Source: Tidjanibacter sp. (GTDB taxonomy: Bacteria; Bacteroidota; Bacteroidia; Bacteroidales; Rikenellaceae). From it: 30,707 bases of DNA. The stretch lies in assembly GCA_017547065.1 (NCBI GenBank), contig JAFYRC010000295.1, positions 1 through 30,707 on the forward strand, given 5' to 3'. Shown piece by piece: positions 1 through 5,775 of the stretch. Every line of letters begins with the position of its first letter. Within the stretch, counting starts at the first letter, position 1. The notes below the pieces were generated by a model that was not told the DNA's origin, searched no databases, and worked only from the letters and a program-made list of their open reading frames with translations. The position numbers and the translations under genes were made by a program.

Positions 1-48
1 GGCCTTGCCACCATCAAACCCTCTCGAATCAACTCTTAGTCCTCTCGA

Positions 49-204
49 CTATTTGTTGCGCAACTCGTCCGAAACGGTGAGTTTCTTACGGCCTTTTGCG
101 CGACGAGCTGCCAAGACCTTGCGGCCGTTTACGGTAGCCATACGAGCGCGGAAACCGTGCTTGTTGATTCTTTTCCTCTTGGAAGGTTGATAAGTCCTTT
201 TCAT
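49..204 (-). CDS. rpmH: Ribosomal protein L34 (bL34)
   Basis: A 51-residue, very basic protein beginning [12 protein letters not shown] and containing HGFRARM and the [14 protein letters not shown] stretch, which together define bL34, a small structural protein of the large ribosomal subunit. The length is normal for the family. The ATG is preceded by a clear Bacteroidetes promoter box (264-271, minus), giving a leader of roughly 50 nt, so the gene is probably transcribed on its own rather than from rsmG, which ends about 250 bp upstream. The C-terminal extension SDELRNK is a little longer than in enterobacteria but unremarkable. Identification is close to certain. Confidence 0.97.
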   Translation of the reverse strand: MKRTYQPSKRKRINKHGFRARMATVNGRKVLAARRAKGRKKLTVSDELRNK

Positions 205-263
205 AGCGCTATTTATTGTTTATCGGTTTTTCTACTAATCGGTTTTGTCCAATTTTCGGACTG

Positions 264-271
264 CAAAGATA
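264..271 (-). promoter_or_regulatory. Promoter -7 box of rpmH
   Basis: On the minus strand this reads TATCTTTG, a perfect match to the Bacteroidetes sigma-ABfr -7 element TAnnTTTG, followed by GCA. It lies about 60 bp upstream of the rpmH ATG. The expected -33 position falls inside the 7-bp repeat run at 281-310, where the minus strand reads TTTTCAA instead of the consensus TTTG. The same arrangement recurs in front of rplS. Confidence 0.8.
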
Positions 272-280
272 CACATTAAA

Positions 281-310
281 TTGAGAATTGAAAATTGAGA
301 GTTGAAAATT
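281..310. repeat. 7-bp tandem repeat run (TTGARAA) at the rpmH promoter
   Basis: Four heptads in register (TTGAGAA, TTGAAAA, TTGAGAG, TTGAAAA) followed by TT. The run begins exactly 9 bp from the rpmH -7 box and covers its -33 region. Related runs occur at 411-440 (opposite orientation) and 4440-4467 (rplS promoter). Confidence 0.85.
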
Positions 311-410
311 ATTTTACTTTTTTCCTCTTTATATATGAGGTATTGAGGTGAGTGTTGTGGTTAAGTTGTTGATTGTTAATGCATTGCGTTGAAATTCAAC
401 TCACACTAAA

Positions 411-440
411 AATTCTCAATTCTCAATTCTCAATTCTCAA
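411..440. repeat. Perfect AATTCTC x4 tandem repeat
   Basis: Four exact copies of the 7-mer AATTCTC (411-438) plus AA. This is the reverse complement of the heptad family at 281-310, so the two runs form an inverted pair flanking about 100 bp between rsmG and rpmH. No TAnnTTTG box lies at the 9-bp position here, so this copy is not obviously a promoter part. The rest of 205-456 shows no gene; it is AT-rich spacer. Confidence 0.85.
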
Positions 441-456
441 TTTTTTCGCAGAAAAC

Positions 457-1080
457 TTATTTTCTTGCGTAAATAACTTGTTTTGTATCAAAAAATTCCT
501 CCTCAAAAAGGTCGCTGATTCGGTGGATATCACAGCGCATACGGGCCGCTGCAAGCTCCTCGGCCAGGTCGCCGCCCTTCAATACCAACATTCCGTTGGG
601 TAGGCTTCCGCGCTGGCCAGTGCGCAACTTCGGAAGGGCCCAACCTTTGAGGGTCTTCATATCGGTCACGGCGCGGCTCACCACATAGTCGAACTCACCC
701 TTCACGGCCTCGATGCGGGCATTGATGGGGGTGACATTGGTGAGCCCCAGAGCCGAGGCCACCTCCCTCACTACGGTGATTTTCTTGCCGATGCTGTCCA
801 CGGCGGTGAACTCCACCTCGGGGAAGAGGATGGCTAGGGGAATGGTGGGGAAACCACCTCCGCAGCCAATGTCACACACCTTGGCTCCTGCCTCGAAGGT
901 GCACACCTTGGCGATGGCCAACGAGTGGAGCACGTGGCGCACATAGAGCTCGTCGATGTCCTTGCGGGACACCACGTTGATTTTGGCATTCCACTCCTCG
1001 TAGAGCCTACCCAGCGCATCAAACCTGCGCTGCTGCTCCTCGGTGAGAGTGAAGTATTTGCTGATAATTTCGGGTTGCAT
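457..1080 (-). CDS. rsmG: 16S rRNA (guanine-N7) methyltransferase RsmG
   Basis: A 207-residue class I SAM-dependent methyltransferase, the normal RsmG/GidB length. RsmG methylates N7 of G527 (E. coli numbering) in 16S rRNA. The SAM-binding signature DIGCGGGFPTIPLAI is at residues 70-84 and the N-terminal EEWNAKINVVSRKD segment is typical of the family. VSRAV and LKGG in the second half also fit. The ATG at 1080 lies 16 bp after the stop of the FAD-dependent protein on the same strand, so the two are probably co-transcribed. Small oddities are Cys in place of the usual Thr/Ser in DIG-x-GGG and Thr in place of Gly in GFPGIPL; both look tolerable. No terminator with a U-tract is visible downstream. 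Confidence 0.96.
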   Translation of the reverse strand: MQPEIISKYFTLTEEQQRRFDALGRLYEEWNAKINVVSRKDIDELYVRHVLHSLAIAKVCTFEAGAKVCDIGCGGGFPTIPLAILFPEVEFTAVDSIGKKITVVREVASALGLTNVTPINARIEAVKGEFDYVVSRAVTDMKTLKGWALPKLRTGQRGSLPNGMLVLKGGDLAEELAAARMRCDIHRISDLFEEEFFDTKQVIYARK

Positions 1081-1096
1081 ATCTTACACTACATTT

Positions 1097-2653
1097 TTAT
1101 TTCTTCACGAATTCCCTCACGGCTTCGGCGATGCGTGTGCCGTCCAGGGCTGCCGAGATGATACCTCCTGCGTAGCCTGCGCCCTCGCCCGTGGGGTAGA
1201 GGCCCACGATTTCGGGGTGGGCAAGGCTCTCCTTATCCCTCGGTATGCGCACAGGGGTTGATGTGCGCGACTCCACGCCGATAATCTGCGCCTGATTGGT
1301 GACAAATCCTCTCATCTTGCGGCCAAAATCCTGGAAACCACCACGTAGTGACTCGGCCATAAATGTGGGCAGCCACTCGTCGCCACAGCACACCTCCGCT
1401 TTGGGGAGATACGAGGTGCGGGGTAGGTCGATGGAGTTGCGACGGGCCACAAAATCGGCCAACCTCTGTGCGGGGGCGGTACCTCCACCACCCACCAACG
1501 AGGCGGCGTGGCGCTCCACCTGCTGGCGGAATTTAAGTCCTGCCAATACACCCCACTCTTCGTGGAGATAGGCAAAGTCGTCGGGCCTAACCTCCGTAAC
1601 GATGCCTGCATTGGCCCAGCGGGAAGACCTCGCCGAGGCACTCATACCGTTCACCACGCACTCCTCAAAGTTGGTCATTGCGGGAACAATCACACCACCA
1701 GGGCACATACAGAACGAATATACACCTCTTCCGTTTACCTGCGAGGTGAGAGTGTAGGCAGCTGCGGGCAACCACTCCCTCATATCGCTCGAGTGGTATT
1801 GTATGCGGTCGATGAGCTCCTGTGGGTGCTCCACCCTCACGCCCATAGCCCACGCTTTGGCTTCGAGCCTTACGCCCTTGCGGTGCAACATTTCGTATAT
1901 GTCGTCGGCCGAGTGACCCGTGGCAAGCACCACGGCGGCACCTTCAATAAGTTCCTCGCCACACCACACGCCCACGGCCCTGCCGTTGCGAATCTCCACG
2001 TCGGTAACCTTGCGCTCGAAGTGAATCTCACCTCCTGCGGCAATGATGGTTTTCCTCACCTGCTCAATAATTTTGGGCAGGCGGTCGGTGCCGATGTGGG
2101 GGTGGGCCTCATAGAGAATTTCGGGCGAGGCTCCGTGGAACACAAGGGTTTGGAGTGCTCGGTTGTAGTCGCCACGCTTCTTGGAGCGGGTGAAGAGTTT
2201 ACCATCACTGAACGTGCCTGCGCCACCCTCGCCAAATGCGTAGTTGGACTCGGCATCCACCTTGGTGCCGCGGTGAATCTGGGTAATGTCCCTACGGCGG
2301 TCGGTCACATTGCGTCCTCGCTCCAAAAGGATGGGTTTGAGCCCAAGCTCAATGAGGCGCAGTGCGGCAAAGAGGCCTGCGGGACCTCCGCCCACAATAA
2401 CAACCTCCGTCTGTCCGCTTACGTCGGGGTAGTCGAAGTGTATTTCTTCGGGTTGCTGTTCGCCATCGACGAAGATTTCAACGGTAAGGAGCACCTTGGG
2501 GGTTTGGTGACGGGCATCCACCGAGCGTTTGACAACCCTGGCGAGGGCTACCTGCTCTCGGCGTATGCCAAGTGTGCGCACAGCGATTGCGAGCCACCCC
2601 TCGGTGGAGGCGGCCTGCTTGGGTGCGAGTGTTAAATTTAATGTTTTGGGCAC
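1097..2653 (-). CDS. FAD-dependent NAD(P)/FAD oxidoreductase, COG2509 type
   Basis: About 518 residues from the GTG start chosen here. After an N-terminal cap of about 80 residues comes a dinucleotide-binding Rossmann motif, VVIVGGGPAGLFAALRL, then LLERG, a glycine-rich FGEGGAGTFSDGKLFTRSKK segment, a second nucleotide-binding stretch ending AAVVLATGHSADDIY, and a C-terminal PTGEGAGYAGGIISAALDG motif of FAD-dependent dehydrogenases. This family is widespread in Bacteroidetes and Firmicutes, but its substrate is not established. The frame can be extended to a TTG at 2695, but that would place the minus-strand -7 box (2673-2680) inside the gene; the GTG at 2653 puts the family-like start PKTLNLTLAPKQAAS near the N-terminus. 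It is likely the first gene of a two-gene unit with rsmG. Confidence 0.9.
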   Translation of the reverse strand: MPKTLNLTLAPKQAASTEGWLAIAVRTLGIRREQVALARVVKRSVDARHQTPKVLLTVEIFVDGEQQPEEIHFDYPDVSGQTEVVIVGGGPAGLFAALRLIELGLKPILLERGRNVTDRRRDITQIHRGTKVDAESNYAFGEGGAGTFSDGKLFTRSKKRGDYNRALQTLVFHGASPEILYEAHPHIGTDRLPKIIEQVRKTIIAAGGEIHFERKVTDVEIRNGRAVGVWCGEELIEGAAVVLATGHSADDIYEMLHRKGVRLEAKAWAMGVRVEHPQELIDRIQYHSSDMREWLPAAAYTLTSQVNGRGVYSFCMCPGGVIVPAMTNFEECVVNGMSASARSSRWANAGIVTEVRPDDFAYLHEEWGVLAGLKFRQQVERHAASLVGGGGTAPAQRLADFVARRNSIDLPRTSYLPKAEVCCGDEWLPTFMAESLRGGFQDFGRKMRGFVTNQAQIIGVESRTSTPVRIPRDKESLAHPEIVGLYPTGEGAGYAGGIISAALDGTRIAEAVREFVKK

Positions 2654-2672
2654 GAAACGTGAGTATTTTCCG

Positions 2673-2680
2673 CAAAAATA
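2673..2680 (-). promoter_or_regulatory. Promoter -7 box of the FAD protein/rsmG unit
   Basis: The minus strand reads TATTTTTG, a full match to TAnnTTTG, 19 bp before the GTG start at 2653. No good -33 TTTG is seen at the usual 19-21 bp spacing. It sits back to back with the plus-strand box at 2683-2690, only 2 bp away. Confidence 0.6.
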
Positions 2681-2682
2681 AC

Positions 2683-2690
2683 TAAATTTG
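2683..2690 (+). promoter_or_regulatory. Promoter -7 box of the glycosyltransferase gene
   Basis: TAAATTTG on the plus strand matches TAnnTTTG and lies 19 bp before the ATG at 2710, implying a very short leader of about a dozen nucleotides. The -33 region has no clear TTTG. Confidence 0.6.
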
Positions 2691-2709
2691 TGCAATATCC
2701 ATCAGACAA

Positions 2710-3423
2710 ATGCGTAAACTCGTAATCATACCCACTTATAACGAGAGCGAAAACGTGGAGGCAATGCTGGCTACGGTGCTCTCGCTCGACGGCGATTTCT
2801 CGGTGTTGGTTGTGGACGACGGCTCTCCCGACGGCACTGCTAACCTCGTGCGCCAAGCCATGACCACCGCCCCTGAGAGGGTTTTCCTGCTTGAACGAGA
2901 GGGTAAACTCGGACTCGGTACGGCCTATATTGCCGGTTTCCGCTGGGCGCTCGAAAGGGGCTACGAGGCGGTCTTTGAGATGGACTGCGACTTCTCGCAC
3001 AATCCATCAGACTTGCTCCATCTCGCTGCGCTGATTGAGGGCGGTGAGGCTGACGTTGCCATCGGTTCGAGGTATGTGAAGGGTGTGAACGTGGTCGACT
3101 GGCCAATGCGCCGTCTGCTGCTCTCCTATTGTGCTTCCCGCTATGTTAAGGTGGTTACCCGTATGCCTGTGAAGGATGCCACGGCAGGTTTTGTGGGCTA
3201 CCGTGCGGAGGTGTTGCGCACCATCAACCTCGACGAGGTGCGAATGAAGGGCTATGGTTTCCAGATTGAGATGAAGTACACGGCTTGGAAGTTGGGTTTC
3301 CGTATCAAGGAGCACTCGATTATCTTCCGTGATCGCACGGCGGGCACCAGCAAGATGAGTGGCTCCATCTTTGGCGAGGCCTTCTGGGGCGTTATGGGCC
3401 TCCGCCTGCGCAAAATTCGTTAG
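2710..3423 (+). CDS. Polyprenol-phosphate mannosyltransferase-like GT2 (DPM1 type)
   Basis: A 237-residue family 2 glycosyltransferase. The N-terminus has IIPTYNESENV (residues 6-16) and VVDDGSPDGT (34-43) for nucleotide-sugar binding, followed by the metal-site motif EMDCDFSHNP (90-99). AIGSRYVKG and the late KGYGFQIEM segment are characteristic of dolichol/polyprenol-phosphate mannose synthases. The protein ends near IFRDRTAGTSKMSGSIFGEA without the C-terminal GtrA-like membrane part found in some relatives, so it is the short, membrane-associated form. It would transfer a sugar from a nucleotide donor to a polyprenyl phosphate on the cytoplasmic face; mannose as the donor sugar is inferred from the family. 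It stands alone between its own promoter and the next gene. Confidence 0.93.
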   Translation: MRKLVIIPTYNESENVEAMLATVLSLDGDFSVLVVDDGSPDGTANLVRQAMTTAPERVFLLEREGKLGLGTAYIAGFRWALERGYEAVFEMDCDFSHNPSDLLHLAALIEGGEADVAIGSRYVKGVNVVDWPMRRLLLSYCASRYVKVVTRMPVKDATAGFVGYRAEVLRTINLDEVRMKGYGFQIEMKYTAWKLGFRIKEHSIIFRDRTAGTSKMSGSIFGEAFWGVMGLRLRKIR

Positions 3424-3517
3424 CTAAAAATTCCTTCCCGACTTTTGGTCGTTGTGGTATTGTCTTTGTATGGGTGGTGGCGACATCACTCAAAGATAAC
3501 CAAATACCTTAACGACT

Positions 3518-3889
3518 ATGAAATTCTACAAATGTAGCAAGTGCGGCAATGTTGTTATCAAGGCCGTAGATTCGGGCGTTGTGCCCTTCTGTTGTGGCGA
3601 AAAAATGGAGGAGTTGTTGGCCAATACCGTGGAGGCAAGTGTGGAAAAACACCTCCCCACAGTGGAGAAGCTCGACGACTGCAAGATTTTCATCCAGGTG
3701 GGTAGTGTGCCTCACCCAATGACCCCCGAACACCACATTGCCTTCATCTATGTTGAGTTTGTGGGTGGCAACGGCAAGCTCATCAAACTCACCAAAGAGC
3801 CCTCGGCCGAGGTGTGCGTGTGTGGCGAGCAGGTGAAGGCCGTCTATGAATACTGTAACCTCCACGGACTTTGGAAGGTGGAGGTTTGA
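3518..3889 (+). CDS. Superoxide reductase (desulfoferrodoxin, two-iron class)
   Basis: A 123-residue protein with both iron sites of desulfoferrodoxin. The N-terminal rubredoxin-like centre has Cys6, Cys9, Cys25 and Cys26 (CSKC...CC). The catalytic centre shows Glu43-Lys44-His45, His66, His72 and the C-terminal Cys113/His116 (CNLHG), matching the four-His one-Cys site and the conserved Lys. It reduces superoxide to hydrogen peroxide in the cytoplasm without making oxygen, as expected in an oxygen-exposed anaerobe. A weak -7-like TGTCTTTG at 3461-3468 may drive it, though no -33 TTTG has proper spacing. It is followed at once by a strong hairpin terminator. Confidence 0.96.
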   Translation: MKFYKCSKCGNVVIKAVDSGVVPFCCGEKMEELLANTVEASVEKHLPTVEKLDDCKIFIQVGSVPHPMTPEHHIAFIYVEFVGGNGKLIKLTKEPSAEVCVCGEQVKAVYEYCNLHGLWKVEV

Positions 3890-3909
3890 TCCACCAACTT
3901 TATTGGCAC

Positions 3910-3945
3910 AAAAAAAAGGAACCCACGTCTGGGTTCCTTTTTTTT
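3910..3945. terminator. Bidirectional terminator between sor and rplS
   Basis: Stem GGAACCCA / TGGGTTCC (3918-3925 with 3930-3937) around the loop CGTC, flanked by an A-run on the left and a T-run on the right, so it can terminate both converging genes. Confidence 0.92.
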
Positions 3946-3970
3946 GCTCTTTCCAGCAAGAAGAGAAAGA

Positions 3971-4336
3971 CTATTTCTCTTTGGCAACGTAGCGTTTCTC
4001 TTTGATACGAGCCTTCTTACCGGTGAGGTCACGCAAGTAGTAGATACGTGCACGACGTACAACACCAATCTTGTTAACCTCGATCGACTCGATGTGGGGC
4101 GAGTAGAGGGGGAAGATACGCTCTACACCTACACCGTTCGAAATCTTACGGATGGTGAACATTTTGGTCACACCACGACCTTTGATCTGAATTACTACAC
4201 CACGGAAGCTCTGTACACGCTCCTTGTTACCCTCGACGATTTTGTACGATACGGTAATGGTGTCGCCGGCCTTGAATGCGGGAACCTCTTTCTGAGCCCA
4301 CATAGCCTCTTCTGCAATTTTGATTAAGTTATCCAT
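3971..4336 (-). CDS. rplS: Ribosomal protein L19 (bL19)
   Basis: A 121-residue basic protein with the L19 hallmarks: [29 protein letters not shown] in the N-terminal half, then [28 protein letters not shown] and [22 protein letters not shown]19 lies at the interface of the 30S and 50S subunits. The length is typical. It is a single-gene unit with its own promoter at 4423-4430 and the shared terminator at 3910-3945. The usual rimM/trmD neighbours are absent, as is common in Bacteroidales. Confidence 0.97.
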   Translation of the reverse strand: MDNLIKIAEEAMWAQKEVPAFKAGDTITVSYKIVEGNKERVQSFRGVVIQIKGRGVTKMFTIRKISNGVGVERIFPLYSPHIESIEVNKIGVVRRARIYYLRDLTGKKARIKEKRYVAKEK

Positions 4337-4422
4337 TTTATATAACCGGTTAAAAAATTTAAGGTAGGGAATATTACGGACTCCTTTGTTCTCATAAGAG
4401 ATTCCGCTACCATTTCAGCGTG

Positions 4423-4430
4423 CAAAGGTA
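4423..4430 (-). promoter_or_regulatory. Promoter -7 box of rplS
   Basis: The minus strand reads TACCTTTG followed by GCA, a perfect TAnnTTTG box, about 85 bp upstream of the rplS ATG. The TGTG just before it and the heptad run at 4440-4467 copy the layout of the rpmH promoter. Confidence 0.8.
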
Positions 4431-4439
4431 CACATAAAA

Positions 4440-4467
4440 TTGAGAATTGAAAATTGAGAATCAAAAT
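4440..4467. repeat. 7-bp tandem repeat run at the rplS promoter
   Basis: Heptads TTGAGAA, TTGAAAA, TTGAGAA and a decayed fourth (TCAAAAT). The run starts 9 bp from the rplS -7 box, exactly as at rpmH (281-310). The rest of 4337-4632 holds no gene; the part after 4560 is described in the next entry. Confidence 0.85.
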
Positions 4468-4579
4468 TTTTACTAATTTTCGCAACTTCAAAATGGTTAA
4501 GTATTGGAATTTCAGGTGTTTAACCCTCAAAAAATGCACGCTATTTTTTGCACTACTTTTCTTCTATTGCCCTCTGTGG

Positions 4580-4614
4580 GGCCCCAATTTGGCGTGTGTT
4601 TTGCATTGGGAGCC
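4580..4614. promoter_or_regulatory. Imperfect inverted repeat ahead of the efflux operon
   Basis: GGCCCCAAT (4580-4588) and ATTGGGAGCC (4605-4614) are inverted copies with a one-base bulge, separated by 16 bp, and end 18 bp before the adaptor ATG. This could be a regulator-binding site or a leader hairpin. No TAnnTTTG promoter with good spacing was found nearby; TATTTTTTG, one base too long, at about 4541-4549 is the closest. Confidence 0.35.
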
Positions 4615-4632
4615 GTGAATTAACAGCGTTAT

Positions 4633-5760
4633 ATGACCATGAAAAGAACCTTTTTACTTTTGGCCGTGGCACTTGTGGCCATGGCCTGTGGTAAGCGTGG
4701 CGAGCAGAAGGCCCCCGCGGCACCTCCCACTGTGGAGGTGGCCCAAGCCATCAGCGAGCCTATCGTCCAACCGATGCGCTTCCAGAGCCTCATCTACTCC
4801 AACTACGATGCAACCATCCAGCCCCGCACGCAGGGTTATCTCCTCACCAAGGAGTTCTCCAAAGGTATGCCCGTGCGCAAGGGGCAGACGCTCTACACCA
4901 TCGACGCCGCAGAGGTAAGGCTCTCGGTGGAATCCAACCGCTCGGCTCTCGCATCGGCAAAAGTTGCCCTTGCCGAGGCCTACAACAACTATCGCCGTGC
5001 GATGCCACTGGCTGCCATTGATGCAATCTCGCAGAGCTCGCTCGACCAATACAAAGCCTCCTATGCTGCGGCACAGGCAGGCGTGGAGTCGGCCCAAGCA
5101 CAGCTCGACAACTCGCTCTTGGAGTTGAGCTACGCCACGGTGGTGTCGCCCATCGATGGTATTATTGACGACAACGGTGCCACCGTGGGCGACTGGGTGG
5201 GCCCGGGTTCGTCCTACTCGGTGCTGGCTACAGTGTCCAACACCGAGCAAATCTGTGTCCACATCCAGATCCCCTTTGCCCGCTACCTGCGTTTGAGGGA
5301 TGAGGGTGGTGAGGGTGTGCCCTCCTACGACAACCAAGATTTGCTCTCCGACATCCGCCTCTTTTTGGCCGACGGTAGCGAGTATCCCTACAAGGGCGTT
5401 TATTCCTACACTCAGCGTAACGCGGGCGACCAAACGGGCACCATTATTATTGTTGCCTCCTTTCCTAATCCACAGCGCGAGTTGAAGATTGGGCAAACGG
5501 CCTCGGTGGTGGCCAACGTGGGCTCGCCCCAAGGAGTTGTTTTGGTGCCCCAGAGGGCTGTGGTGCAGACGCTCGACACGGCTGGAGTGTGGGTCGTGGG
5601 TAGGGACAACACGGTCACCTACCGACTTGTTACCCTGGGCTCCACCTTTGGCGACATGTGGATTGTTGAGGACGGACTTTCGGGTGGCGAGGTGGTCGTT
5701 ACGGGAGGTGCGCAGAAACTGCGCTCCGGTCAGGCCGTCAAAACACAGTTCAAATCCTAA
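4633..5760 (+). CDS. RND efflux periplasmic adaptor lipoprotein (AcrA/MexA type)
   Basis: A 375-residue membrane-fusion protein that would bridge the inner-membrane pump and the outer-membrane channel encoded next. It begins with a lipoprotein signal (lipobox VAMAC, Cys19), so it is probably anchored in the inner membrane. A biotinyl/lipoyl-like half (TIQPRTQGYLLTKEFSKGMPVRKGQTLYTID) leads into an alpha-helical hairpin rich in Ala/Gln (residues about 95-150), returns through ATVVSPIDGIIDD, and is followed by beta-barrel and membrane-proximal domains. A second ATG two codons downstream (4639) gives MKRTFLLLAV and is an equally good start. The pump gene follows 15 bp later. Confidence 0.95.
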   Translation: MTMKRTFLLLAVALVAMACGKRGEQKAPAAPPTVEVAQAISEPIVQPMRFQSLIYSNYDATIQPRTQGYLLTKEFSKGMPVRKGQTLYTIDAAEVRLSVESNRSALASAKVALAEAYNNYRRAMPLAAIDAISQSSLDQYKASYAAAQAGVESAQAQLDNSLLELSYATVVSPIDGIIDDNGATVGDWVGPGSSYSVLATVSNTEQICVHIQIPFARYLRLRDEGGEGVPSYDNQDLLSDIRLFLADGSEYPYKGVYSYTQRNAGDQTGTIIIVASFPNPQRELKIGQTASVVANVGSPQGVVLVPQRAVVQTLDTAGVWVVGRDNTVTYRLVTLGSTFGDMWIVEDGLSGGEVVVTGGAQKLRSGQAVKTQFKS

Positions 5761-5775
5761 AACCAGCGTTCACTT

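Noticed and set aside
411..440. CRISPR-like array suggested by the regular repeats
   Set aside because: The units are only 7 bp, have no spacers, and no cas genes are present; this is a simple tandem repeat.
373..603. 76-codon plus-strand frame over the heptad run and the rsmG 3' end
   Set aside because: Half of it is repeat sequence and the other half is antisense to rsmG; there is no family resemblance.
1508..2635. 375-codon plus-strand open frame opposite the FAD-dependent protein
   Set aside because: Antisense shadow; the minus strand carries clear FAD-binding motifs and a promoter, while the plus-strand translation has no family resemblance.
3461..3468. TGTCTTTG as a promoter of the superoxide reductase gene
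   Set aside because: It is one mismatch from TAnnTTTG and the only TTTG upstream is 13 bp away instead of 19-21; it is kept only as a weak remark in the gene entry.
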